This document shows positions 55,023-64,000 of a stretch of DNA of 64,000 nt, piece by piece. Within the stretch, counting starts at the first letter, position 1; every line of letters begins with the position of its first letter. The translations under genes and the position numbers were made by a program. Below the pieces are notes generated by a model. That model made no database searches. It saw nothing but the letters and a program-made list of their open reading frames with translations, and was not told where the DNA came from. The stretch is from Mycolicibacterium sp. 018/SC-01/001 (lineage in GTDB: Bacteria; Actinomycetota; Actinomycetes; Mycobacteriales; Mycobacteriaceae), in NCBI RefSeq assembly GCF_007096635.1, contig NZ_VKAA01000009.1:1-64000 (forward strand), in the 5' to 3' direction.

Positions 55023-58000
55023 GTGTGATGACGACCGCAAGTTCAGGAACGCCCGGTTCGGGCGCCGCGCCGGACCGTCGGGCGATCATCACCGAGGCGC
55101 TCCGCAAGATCGACGACCTGTCCGCCAAGCTCGCGGCGGCCGAGAAGGCCGAGACCGAGCCGATCGCCGTCGTCGGCATCGGTGCCCGCCTGCCCGGCGG
55201 TGTCGACGACGCCGACCAGTTCTGGCAGTTCCTGCTCGACGGCGGCAACGGCGTGATCCGCGTCCCGGCCGACCGGTGGGACGCCGACGAGTTCTACTCG
55301 CCGGACCACAGCGTTCCGGGCACCATCTGCAACCGTGAGGGCGGCTTCCTCACGACGTGGGCGCCCGACGAGTTCGATGCCGAGTTCTTCGCGATCTCCC
55401 CGCGCGAAGCCGCCGGTATGGATCCGCAGCAGCGCCTGCTGATGGAGGTGGCGATCGAGGCGCTGGAGAACGCCAACATCAGCCCCCGCAGCCTGCGTGG
55501 CTCGTCGACCGGCGTGTTCGTCGGTCTGACCGCCAACGACTACTTCCGCTCGATCATCGGGACGCTGCAGCCGGAGGAGATCGACCCCTACATCCCGTTC
55601 GGCAACGCCCCGAACTTCGCGGCGGGCCGGCTCTCCTACTTCCTCGGCGTGCGGGGCCCGGCCGTCGTCAGCGACACCGCGTGCTCGTCGTCGCTGGTGT
55701 CGATCCACCTGGCCTGCCAGAGCCTGCGCCGCGGCGAGAGCGACCACGCGCTGGCCGCCGGGGTGAACCTGATCCTGAGCCCGGAGAACAACATCGCGTG
55801 CTCGCGCTGGGGCATGCTCTCGCCCGCGGGCCGGTGCGCGACGTTCGACGCCGACGCCGACGGCTACGTGCGCAGCGAGGGCTGCGGTGTCGTCGTGCTC
55901 AAGCGGCTGTCGGACGCACAGCGCGACGGCGACCGGGTGCTGGCGGTCGTGCGCGGGTCGGCGGTCAACCAGGACGGCGCCAGCAGCGGCCAAACGGTGC
56001 CGAACGGCCCCGCCCAGCAGGAGCTGATGCGCACAGCGCTGCGCAACGCCCGGCTCGAGCCGTCCGACGTCGACTACGTCGAGGCGCACGGCACCGGCAC
56101 CGGGCTCGGCGACCCGATCGAACTCGACGCGCTCTCGGCGGTTTACGGCGACCGCAAGGACGCGGCCCCACTGGTGCTCGGTTCGGTCAAGACCAACCTC
56201 GGCCACCTCGAATCGGCGGCCGGTGTCACGGGGTTCATCAAGACCGTGCTGAGCCTGCAGCACGGGGTCATCCCGAAGATGCTGCACTTCTCGACACTGA
56301 CCCCGCAGGCAGGCGAGGGTGCCAAGAAGTTCCACATCGCCGCCGAGGAGATGCCGTGGCCGGCCCACGATGGTCCGCGGCGCGCCGCGGTGTCGTCGTT
56401 CGGCGTCAGCGGCACCAACGCCCACATCGTGCTCGAGCAGGCACCTGAGCCCGAATCGGTTGCGCCACAACCGGAACCGCCGGTGAGCACGCTGGTGGTG
56501 ACCGGCAAGACCCCGGCCCGCATCGCATCGCTGGCCGGCAGGCTCGCCGACTGGCTCGCCAGCCCGGCGGCCGAGCAGGTCAGCCTGGCCGACGTCGCGG
56601 AGACGCTGAACCACCGCCGCGCCCAGCACCCCCGGTTCGCGACCGTCGCCGCTACCGATCGCACCCAGGCCGTCGCCGGGTTGCGCGCGCTCGCCGAGGG
56701 TTATCCCGCGCCCGGTGTGGTGCCGGCGCACGACGGCGCCTGCGGAACCGGCGCCAAGCCCGGCACCGTGTTCCTGTACTCCGGGCAGGGTTCGCAGTGG
56801 GCCGGCATGGGCCGGCGGCTGCTCACCGAGGAGCCCGCGTTCGCCGCCGCCGTCGACGAGCTGGAACCCGACTTCGTCGCCCAGGCCGGCTTCTCGCTGC
56901 GTCAGACGCTCGAGTCCGGGGAGACCGTCGTCGGCATCGACCGGATCCAGCCGGTGCTGGTCGGCGTGCAGTTGGCACTCACCGCGCTGTGGCGCTCGTA
57001 CGGCGTGACACCCGATGCGGTGATCGGCCACTCCATGGGCGAGGTGACGGCCGCCGTCGTGGCCGGCGCACTCAGCCCCGCCGATGGTCTGAAAGTGATT
57101 GCCACCCGCTCGCGGCTGATGAAGCGGCTGTCCGGCCAGGGTGCGATGGCGCTGCTGGAACTCGACGCCGCAGCGGCCGAGGAGCTGATCGCGGGCTACG
57201 ACGGGCTGACCGTCGCGGTGTACGCGTCGCCCAACCAGACCGTGATCGCCGGTCCACCCGAGCAGGTGGACGCCGCGATCGCCGTCGTCGACGCGCAGGA
57301 CAAGCTGGCCCGCCGCGTCGAGGTCGACGTGGCCTCGCATCACCCGATCATCGACCCGATCCTCGGCGAGCTGCGGACCGAACTCGCGACCCTGCAGCCG
57401 CGCACCCCGAGCATCCCGGTGCTCGTCACCACCGACGGCAGGCCGACCGACGGCACGAACGTCTTCGACGCCGACCACTGGGTGGCCAACCTGCGCAACC
57501 CGGTGCGGTTCGCCCGTGCCGTCGCCACCGCCGGCGCCGACCACACGGTCTTCGTCGAGGTCAGCCCGCATCCGCTGCTGGGGTATGCCATCAAGGACAC
57601 CCTCGCGGGCACGCATCACCACAGCATCGCCACGCTGCAGCGCGACGCCAACGACACGCTGACCTTCCGCACCAACCTCAACGCGACGCACACGACGCGG
57701 CCGCCCAAGATCCCGTCGCGTCCGGGCCCGCGCATCCAGCTCCCGACCACGCCGTGGCACCATGCGCACCACTGGATCCAGACCCAGGCGATGCGCGCGG
57801 CCGCCGGGGCGCCGGCAGGGGCTGCCGGGGCTTCGCAGACGCCCGCCGCCCGCACCGAGGGTGGCCACCACGAGTGGCTGCACGAGCTCACGTGGCCGGT
57901 GCGCGACATCGCGCCCGGGCGCGTCGACGGCAGCATCGCCGTGATCTCCGAGGACGTTGATCTGGCGGCCGCCCTGGGTGCCCGGGCGGTCGGCATCGAC

Positions 58001-60463
58001 GAGGTCGGTAGTGCTGAAGCTGCCGAGGTGCTGGTGTACGCGCCGGCGGTCCCGGCGCAGCGCTTCGACGCCGCCGCGGCTTACCGGATGTTCGACGAAC
58101 TCCGCCGCATCGTCGTGTCGCTGGCCGGAATGTCCTCCGCGCCAAGACTTTTCGTGGTGACCCGGAACGCCCAGCCCGTCGCCGACGGGGACCGGGCCAA
58201 TCCGGCGCACGCGGTCCTGTGGGGCCAGGGCCGCACGCTGGCGCTGGAGCATCCGGAGTTCTGGGGCGGTCTGCTCGACGTCGACGAGACGCTACCGGCC
58301 GAGCTGCTGGCCGCCTATCTGCACGCCGAAGCCGCCGTCGCCGGGGCGGTCACGGGCACCGACCGCGACGACCAGGTGGTGTACCGGGCGGGGGAGCGGC
58401 GCGTACCGCGCCTGGCACCCAGGGCGCTGCCCGCGGTAGCGGTGAACCGGCTGGAAGCCAACACCAGCCACCTCGTCGTCGGAGCCACCGGCAACGTCGG
58501 CCCGTATCTGATCCGCCAGCTCGCCGACATGGGCGCGGCGACCGTGGTCGCGGTGTCGCGGCGCGGCACGGGCCTGGCCGAGCTGGCCGCCGAGGTGGCC
58601 GCGAAGGGCACCACGCTGGTCGAGGTCGCCGCCGACGCCGGTGACGACGCGTCGATGGCCGCGGTGTTCGGGCGGTTCGGCGCGGACCTGCCGCCGCTGG
58701 ACGGCGTCTACCTGGCCTCGCTGGCCGGCGGTGAGGCGCTGCTGACCGACATGACCGACGACGATCTGCGGCCGATGTTCCGGGCCAAGGTCGACGCGGC
58801 CGCGGTGTTGCACAAGCTCTCGCTGACCACGCCGGTGCGCCGGTTCGTGCTGTTCTCGTCGATCACCGGACTGCTCGGTTCGCGTGCCGTGGCCCATTAC
58901 ACGGCGGCCAACGCGTTCGCCGATGCGTTCGCCCACGCCCGCCGCGCGCTGGGTCTGCCGGCCACGGTCGTGGACTGGGGACTGTGGAAGTCCTGGTCGG
59001 ACGCTCAGCCGCAGATGAAGGCCGCCGGCCTGGAGCCCATGCCCAACGACGTCGCGATCCGCATGCTGCCGACGGTGCTCAGCCCGCAGGCCGGTACGCA
59101 GATCGTGCTCGCCGGCGCCGATTGGCCGCGGCTGGCCGAGGCCTACCGCATGCGTGCCGCGGTCAAGGTGCTCGATCGCCTGGTCGCCGGGCCGGACGAG
59201 GACGCCGACCTGTCCGCGGTGGCCGACCCGCAGTGGGGCACCGTTCTCGGCGCGCCGGTCACCTCGGCAGACCACGAGCACCTGTGGCGGGCGCGACTGC
59301 TGCCCGGCGAGCGCACCTGGGCCAACGCGCACCGGGTCCGCGGAGTCGAGGTCGTGCCCGTCTCGGTGGTGCTGCAGACGCTGGCGGCACTGGCCGAGAA
59401 CATCGGTGCCGGAACGGTTCCCGGCGACGTGCGGTTCGAGTACCCGATCCTCGCCGACGCGCCGAAGGTGATCCACGCCGTCGCCGACGGCGATGCGCTC
59501 ACCGTCTGGTCGAGCCCCGCACCCGACACCGCCCCGCAGCGGTGGACCCGGCACGTCAGCGCGACGCTGACCGCCGCACCGCAGCAGCCACCCCACGGCG
59601 ATCAGAGTCCGGTCGGCACCGTTTTCGACGGCGCCGCGATCGAGGACATGCAGCGCGCCTGGGGTGTCGAGGGCCGGCCGTTCGAGTGGACGGTCGCCGA
59701 CGCGACGGCCACGACAGCCGGTGCGCGCGGCACCGTCGAGGTGCCCAACACGGACTCGCCCGCCGCTGCACTGCTCGACGCCGCGGTCCACGTGGCGCGA
59801 CTGGCCGATGCCGACAACGCCGCGCTGCTGCTGCCCGCGGGTGCGGAGAGCCTGACCGAGTCCGCCGGGGCGGGGGCCGGCACCGCGGTGATCGAGGTGT
59901 TCCGCCGTGGCGGTGGCGGCGACTCACTGGTCGTCGACGCGCAGGTCACCGGCCCCGACGGCACCGTCTGGGTCGACGTGCGCGGGCTGACGTTCGCGCC
60001 GGTGGAATCCGCACCGGCCCCGGCGGCCGCCGACACCGCAACGGCGGCAACCGAATTCATCGACTGGTCGACGATGTCGGCCACGGAGACGGTGGAGACG
60101 CTGCGAGTGCGGCTGCGCGCCATCCTCGCCCGCGAGCTGGGCATGCCCGAGAACGCGGTCGACGTCGACTCGGCGTTCCCCGAGCTCGGTCTGGACTCGA
60201 TGATGGCGATGAACCTGCTGCGCGACGCCAAGGCCCTGGTGCGCATCGACCTGTCCGCGACCATGCTGTGGAACCACCCGTCGATCGCGCAGTTGTCGGA
60301 GTTCGTGGCCGAGCTGCTGGCCCCGACCCAGCAGGCCGTACCGGAACCGGAGGAGGAGCCGCAGCAGGCGGACGACTCCGACGAGTTCAGCCTCGACGAC
60401 CTCTTCGACAGCATCGAATCTTCCGTCGAGTCGGCCAACGCCGGCAGTGAGGGCACCATCTGA
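55019..60463 (+). CDS. type I PKS 3: KS-AT-KR-DH-ACP (unusual domain order)
   Basis: 1814 aa from a TTG at 55019 overlapping the PKS2 stop, with GGAA eight bases upstream; a GTG at 55025 and an ATG at 55028 are alternatives. N-terminal docking helix RRAIITEALRKIDDLSAKL is near that of PpsC. KS Cys222; AT Ser672. KR with VVGATGNVG (~1150) and HYTAAN active-site Tyr and Asn. After the KR comes a DH-like domain: His ~1438 in HRVRGVEVVP and LLDAAVHVA (~1585) with Asp and His in D-x3-H, so possibly active. C-terminal ACP Ser1727 (LGLDSMMA). Tail LDDLFDSIESSVES resembles that of PKS1, not PKS2. It should add one unit and perhaps dehydrate it. Confidence 0.92.
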   Translation: MSVMTTASSGTPGSGAAPDRRAIITEALRKIDDLSAKLAAAEKAETEPIAVVGIGARLPGGVDDADQFWQFLLDGGNGVIRVPADRWDADEFYSPDHSVPGTICNREGGFLTTWAPDEFDAEFFAISPREAAGMDPQQRLLMEVAIEALENANISPRSLRGSSTGVFVGLTANDYFRSIIGTLQPEEIDPYIPFGNAPNFAAGRLSYFLGVRGPAVVSDTACSSSLVSIHLACQSLRRGESDHALAAGVNLILSPENNIACSRWGMLSPAGRCATFDADADGYVRSEGCGVVVLKRLSDAQRDGDRVLAVVRGSAVNQDGASSGQTVPNGPAQQELMRTALRNARLEPSDVDYVEAHGTGTGLGDPIELDALSAVYGDRKDAAPLVLGSVKTNLGHLESAAGVTGFIKTVLSLQHGVIPKMLHFSTLTPQAGEGAKKFHIAAEEMPWPAHDGPRRAAVSSFGVSGTNAHIVLEQAPEPESVAPQPEPPVSTLVVTGKTPARIASLAGRLADWLASPAAEQVSLADVAETLNHRRAQHPRFATVAATDRTQAVAGLRALAEGYPAPGVVPAHDGACGTGAKPGTVFLYSGQGSQWAGMGRRLLTEEPAFAAAVDELEPDFVAQAGFSLRQTLESGETVVGIDRIQPVLVGVQLALTALWRSYGVTPDAVIGHSMGEVTAAVVAGALSPADGLKVIATRSRLMKRLSGQGAMALLELDAAAAEELIAGYDGLTVAVYASPNQTVIAGPPEQVDAAIAVVDAQDKLARRVEVDVASHHPIIDPILGELRTELATLQPRTPSIPVLVTTDGRPTDGTNVFDADHWVANLRNPVRFARAVATAGADHTVFVEVSPHPLLGYAIKDTLAGTHHHSIATLQRDANDTLTFRTNLNATHTTRPPKIPSRPGPRIQLPTTPWHHAHHWIQTQAMRAAAGAPAGAAGASQTPAARTEGGHHEWLHELTWPVRDIAPGRVDGSIAVISEDVDLAAALGARAVGIDEVGSAEAAEVLVYAPAVPAQRFDAAAAYRMFDELRRIVVSLAGMSSAPRLFVVTRNAQPVADGDRANPAHAVLWGQGRTLALEHPEFWGGLLDVDETLPAELLAAYLHAEAAVAGAVTGTDRDDQVVYRAGERRVPRLAPRALPAVAVNRLEANTSHLVVGATGNVGPYLIRQLADMGAATVVAVSRRGTGLAELAAEVAAKGTTLVEVAADAGDDASMAAVFGRFGADLPPLDGVYLASLAGGEALLTDMTDDDLRPMFRAKVDAAAVLHKLSLTTPVRRFVLFSSITGLLGSRAVAHYTAANAFADAFAHARRALGLPATVVDWGLWKSWSDAQPQMKAAGLEPMPNDVAIRMLPTVLSPQAGTQIVLAGADWPRLAEAYRMRAAVKVLDRLVAGPDEDADLSAVADPQWGTVLGAPVTSADHEHLWRARLLPGERTWANAHRVRGVEVVPVSVVLQTLAALAENIGAGTVPGDVRFEYPILADAPKVIHAVADGDALTVWSSPAPDTAPQRWTRHVSATLTAAPQQPPHGDQSPVGTVFDGAAIEDMQRAWGVEGRPFEWTVADATATTAGARGTVEVPNTDSPAAALLDAAVHVARLADADNAALLLPAGAESLTESAGAGAGTAVIEVFRRGGGGDSLVVDAQVTGPDGTVWVDVRGLTFAPVESAPAPAAADTATAATEFIDWSTMSATETVETLRVRLRAILARELGMPENAVDVDSAFPELGLDSMMAMNLLRDAKALVRIDLSATMLWNHPSIAQLSEFVAELLAPTQQAVPEPEEEPQQADDSDEFSLDDLFDSIESSVESANAGSEGTI

Positions 60464-63400
60464 TGACGACCCCCAAGCCAAAGACCCCCAACGTCAAAAC
60501 CACCTTCGACCGGATTTCGGCCATGTCCGCCGAGCAGCGGGACAAGCTGGCCGAACAGTTCGAGAAGGCCTCCCGCGTCGCCGGTGCCGAGCCGATCGCC
60601 GTCGTCGGGATCGGCTGCCGGCTCCCCGGTGGCGTCACCGGGCCCGAGAGCTTCTGGAAGCTGCTGGAGAGCGGCACGGACGCCGTGACCGAAGTGCCCG
60701 CCGACCGCTGGGACGCCGAGGCGTTCTACGACACCGACATGAGCGTGCCGGGCCGGATGCCCACCAAGTGGGGCGCCTATCTGAACGACATCACCGGGTT
60801 CGACGCCGACTTCTTCGGCATCACCCCGCGCGAGGCGATGTCGATGGATCCGCAGCAGCGGGTCGCACTCGAAGTGGCGTGGGAGGCTCTGGAGAACGCC
60901 GGCTACGCCCCCGATCAGCTCGGCGAATCCCGCACCGCGGTCATGCTCGGCGTCTACTACAGCGAGTACCACAACGCGACGCCGGAGAACGCCGACGCCA
61001 TCGACGCCTACTCCGCCACCGGCAACGCGCACAGCGTCACCGTCGGCCGCATCGCCTACCTGCTCGGCCTCAAGGGCCCGGCGGTCGCCGTGGACACCGC
61101 GTGCTCGTCGTCACTGGTGTCGATCCACCTGGCCTGCCAGAGCCTGCGCATGCGCGAGAGCGACCTCGCATTGGCCGGTGGTGTCAACCTGAACCTGCGC
61201 CCGGAAACCCAACTGGCCCTTGCCAAGTGGGGCATGCTCTCCCCGCACGGCCACTGCTATGCCTTCGATTCGCGCGCCGACGGCTTCGTGCGCGGTGAGG
61301 GTGCGGGCGTGGTCGTGCTGAAGCGGCTCACCGACGCCGTGCGCGACGGCGACCGCGTGCTCGGCGTCGTGCGCGGCTCGGCGGTCAACCAGGACGGTCG
61401 GTCCAACGGCCTGACCGCCCCCAATGCACCGTCGCAGCGCGACGTGCTGACGCGGGCGCTGAAGTCGGCCGACGTCGCCGCGAACACCGTCGACTACATC
61501 GAATGCCACGGCACCGGAACGGCTCTGGGCGATCCGATCGAGTTCGACGCGCTGGCCGCCATCTACGGCAAGGGCGAGGTGCCCTGCGCGCTGGGCACCG
61601 TCAAGACCAACATGGGCCACCTCGAAGCGGCCGCCGGTGTGGCCGGGTTCATCAAGACCGTGCTCACGCTGGCGCACGGCACGATCGCGCCGAATCTGAA
61701 CTTCGATGAGTGGAACCCGCAGATCGATCCGAAGCCGACGCGCCTCTTCGTGCCCACCGAGGCGACGCCGTGGCCGGCCAGCGACCATCCGCGCCGCGCG
61801 GCGGTGTCGTCGTTCGGGTTCAGCGGTACCAACGCCCACATCGTGCTGGAGCAGGGCCCCGAGCCGGCGCCCGCCGCCGCCGAGGCGCCGGCCGTCACGA
61901 CGCTCGTCGTGTCCGGCAAGACCCCGGCACGGCTCGCTGCCTCGGCGCAGTCGCTGGCCGACTGGCTGGCCGGCGACGGTGCGTCGGTGCCGCTCACCGA
62001 CGTCGCCTACACCGTCAACCACCACCGCAGCCGGTACCAGACCATCGCCACCGTCTGCGCCCGCACCCACGCCGAGGCCGTCACCGGCCTGCGTGCACTG
62101 GCCGCCGGTCAGCCGGCACCCGGCGTCATCGGCGCCCACGACGCCCGCCTCGGAAACGGGACGGTGTTCCTGTACTCCGGGCAGGGCGCGCAGTGGGCCG
62201 GCATGGGCAAGGCGCTGCTGGCCGAAGAGCCGGCGTTCGCCAAGGCCGTCGACGAGCTCGAGCCCGCATTCGTCGACAAGGTCGGTTTCTCGCTGCGCGA
62301 GACGCTGGAGGCCGGGGAACCGGTCGTCGGCATCGACCGCATCCAGCCGGTGCTCGTCGGGATGCAGCTGGCGCTGACCGAGCTGTGGCGCTCCTACGGG
62401 GTGGAACCCGATGCGGTGATCGGCCACTCGATGGGGGAGGCCACCGCTGCCGTCGTCGCCGGAGTGCTCACTCCCGCCGAGGGTTTCGACATCATCGCGA
62501 CCCGCACCCGGTTGATGAAGCGGCTCTCGGGCCAGGGCGCGATGGCGCTGCTGGAGCTGGATCCCGCCGCGGCGGAGAAGCTGATCGCCGACACGCCGGA
62601 CGTGACGATCGCGGTGTACGCCTCGCCCAAGCAGGTCGTCATCGCCGGCCCGCCGGAACAGGTCGACGGGCTCGTCGCCACGGTCGACAAGCAGGGCCGG
62701 CTGGCGCGGCGCGTCGAGGTGGACGTCGCCTCGCACCATCCGACGATCGACCCGGTGCTGCCGGAGCTGCGCGAGGCACTGGCGTCGCTGAAGCCGGCCG
62801 CGCCGAAGATCCCGCTGATCTCCACGGTCGCCTACACCGGCGACGCCCCGCTCTACACCGCCGACTACTGGGCGGCCAACCTGCGCAACCCGGTCCGGTT
62901 CAGCCAGGCCGTGCACGAGGCCAGTGCCGACAACAGTGCGTTCATCGAGATCAGCCCGCACCCGTTGCTGTCCCACGCCATCAACGACACGCTGGCCGCG
63001 CAATCGGTCGGCAAGCGTTTCCACGTCGGGTCCACGGTCAACCGCGACACCCCCGAGGTGCTGGCCTTCCACGCGCAGCTCGCGGCGATCCGCCCGCCCG
63101 CGATCAGCGCCGAGGGCGCAGCGGGCCGGCTCGTCGACGTCCCGCCGACGGCGTGGCAGCACGTCCCGTTCTGGCTCAGTGACCGCGCCGGCGCCCCGCA
63201 GTACGCGGGCGCGCATCCGCTTCTCGGCGTGCACGTCGAGCTGCCGACGGGCAACGGCCACGTCTGGCAGTCCGACGTCGGCACCGACGCGCACCCGTGG
63301 CTGGCCGACCACGTGGTGCACGGTCTGCCCGTCATGCCGGGCGCCGGTTTCGCCGAGATCGCGGTCGCCGCCGCGCAGGAGGCGCTGGGCCGGCCCGCCA

Positions 63401-64000
63401 CCGGTGTTGCGGTGTCGGTCGAGGTCGAGGCGATGCTGCCGCTGGATGCGAAGACGCAGCTGACCACCCAGATCACGTCCGACGAGAACGGTGTCCAGCG
63501 CGTCGAGATCCACTCCCGTTCCGAGGCCGGCTGGACCCGGCACGCCGTCGGGACCGTCGCGGTGGCCGATCCGGAGACGCCGGCCAAGGTGCTGCCCACC
63601 GACGGCGCCACCCCGGTCTCCCCGGCCGATTTCTACACCGCGCTGCGGCGCACCGGTGCCCATCACGGCCCCGCGTTCCAGGCGCTGACCCGCATCGCCC
63701 GCTCCGACGGCGCGGCCGACACCGAGATCGAGCTGCCCGAGTCGGTGACCCCGCAGCGCGGCATCACGCTGCACCCGGTGCTGCTGGACGCGGCACTGCA
63801 GGGTCTCGCTGCGGCGATGAGCGACTCGACCCTGGCCGATTCCGGTGAGGACACCTACCTGCCCGTCGGCTTCGGCACCATCCGGGTGTTCTCGGACGTC
63901 GGCCGCCGGGCGCACTGTCACGCCGAACTGGTCAGTGTCGCCGACAGCGGCGACGCGACGGGCCGGGTCACCCTGACCGACGACACCGGCACCGTCCTGG
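60463..64000 (+). CDS. type I PKS 4, KS-AT-DH-..., cut by the window end
   Basis: First 1179 aa; the frame is open to the window edge. The ATG at 60463 shares one base with the PKS3 stop. N-terminal docking region ([19 protein letters not shown]) resembles PpsB. KS Cys214 in DTACSSS; AT Ser656 in [16 protein letters not shown]; canonical DH with His950 in [14 protein letters not shown] and Asp1109 in [15 protein letters not shown] and ACP are expected beyond the window, as in reducing modules, but cannot be seen. It probably receives chains from PKS3 and, by tail type, from PKS1. Confidence 0.93.
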   Translation, partial: MTTPKPKTPNVKTTFDRISAMSAEQRDKLAEQFEKASRVAGAEPIAVVGIGCRLPGGVTGPESFWKLLESGTDAVTEVPADRWDAEAFYDTDMSVPGRMPTKWGAYLNDITGFDADFFGITPREAMSMDPQQRVALEVAWEALENAGYAPDQLGESRTAVMLGVYYSEYHNATPENADAIDAYSATGNAHSVTVGRIAYLLGLKGPAVAVDTACSSSLVSIHLACQSLRMRESDLALAGGVNLNLRPETQLALAKWGMLSPHGHCYAFDSRADGFVRGEGAGVVVLKRLTDAVRDGDRVLGVVRGSAVNQDGRSNGLTAPNAPSQRDVLTRALKSADVAANTVDYIECHGTGTALGDPIEFDALAAIYGKGEVPCALGTVKTNMGHLEAAAGVAGFIKTVLTLAHGTIAPNLNFDEWNPQIDPKPTRLFVPTEATPWPASDHPRRAAVSSFGFSGTNAHIVLEQGPEPAPAAAEAPAVTTLVVSGKTPARLAASAQSLADWLAGDGASVPLTDVAYTVNHHRSRYQTIATVCARTHAEAVTGLRALAAGQPAPGVIGAHDARLGNGTVFLYSGQGAQWAGMGKALLAEEPAFAKAVDELEPAFVDKVGFSLRETLEAGEPVVGIDRIQPVLVGMQLALTELWRSYGVEPDAVIGHSMGEATAAVVAGVLTPAEGFDIIATRTRLMKRLSGQGAMALLELDPAAAEKLIADTPDVTIAVYASPKQVVIAGPPEQVDGLVATVDKQGRLARRVEVDVASHHPTIDPVLPELREALASLKPAAPKIPLISTVAYTGDAPLYTADYWAANLRNPVRFSQAVHEASADNSAFIEISPHPLLSHAINDTLAAQSVGKRFHVGSTVNRDTPEVLAFHAQLAAIRPPAISAEGAAGRLVDVPPTAWQHVPFWLSDRAGAPQYAGAHPLLGVHVELPTGNGHVWQSDVGTDAHPWLADHVVHGLPVMPGAGFAEIAVAAAQEALGRPATGVAVSVEVEAMLPLDAKTQLTTQITSDENGVQRVEIHSRSEAGWTRHAVGTVAVADPETPAKVLPTDGATPVSPADFYTALRRTGAHHGPAFQALTRIARSDGAADTEIELPESVTPQRGITLHPVLLDAALQGLAAAMSDSTLADSGEDTYLPVGFGTIRVFSDVGRRAHCHAELVSVADSGDATGRVTLTDDTGTVL

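Noticed and set aside
39881..64000. Calling the locus the PDIM (phthiocerol) cluster outright
   Set aside because: Two FAALs, a KR-DH order, four-or-more PKSs in a different order, and a different genomic position do not match ppsA-E; only relatedness is supported.

Overview
The window is high-GC actinobacterial DNA from a Mycobacterium, most likely a rapid-growing species (Mycolicibacterium type). Evidence is gene content and order. The blocks erg3-like / Rv1815-like protease / Rv1816-like TetR / Rv1817-like flavoprotein / Rv1819c (BacA) ABC transporter, and secA2-pgsA2-Rv1823-sbp-Rv1825-gcvH-garA-Rv1828-Rv1829-Rv1830-gcvP, follow the M. tuberculosis Rv1814-Rv1832 order. The ESX-5 locus, which follows malQ in slow growers, is not here. 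Orthology statements rest on remembered family sequences, not on a search.

Layout. 1-98: 5' end of an unidentified minus-strand gene. 157-4497 (minus): a tightly coupled mmpS-mmpL-DUF732-methyltransferase operon with 4-nt overlaps. 4655-13512: housekeeping and accessory genes (SnoaL-like protein, SGNH hydrolase, DUF2993 lipoprotein-like protein, Nudix hydrolase, ferredoxin-reductase-type oxidoreductase, COG3687 diiron-like protein, malQ). 13620-24263: MFS transporter, carboxylesterase, sterol-desaturase-like Erg3, FAD oxidoreductase, trypsin-like secreted protein, a TetR gene divergent from an F420-type reductase gene with two shared palindromes, an F420/NADP-reductase-like gene, and a VOC + ketosteroid-dehydrogenase-like flavoprotein pair preceded by a KstR-type operator. 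24269-28138 (minus): two tandem BacA-like ABC transporters. 28281-36609: secA2 to Rv1830 core block. 36658-39795: tandem glycine riboswitch and gcvP.

39881 to the window end: a lipid polyketide locus resembling the phthiocerol (PDIM) system, inserted directly after gcvP. It holds a TesA-type thioesterase, a fatty-acyl-AMP ligase (FAAL), a PpsA-like PKS with an N-terminal ACP, a second FAAL, a second PKS with an N-terminal ACP, a PKS with the unusual order KR-DH-ACP, and the start of a fourth PKS with a canonical DH. Two FAAL/loading-ACP pairs imply two separate fatty-acyl entry points. The terminal docking-type sequences suggest that PKS2 feeds PKS3, PKS3 feeds PKS4, and that PKS1 also carries the tail type expected to feed PKS4. 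The product is not known from the sequence. This is the strongest candidate here for an undescribed system.
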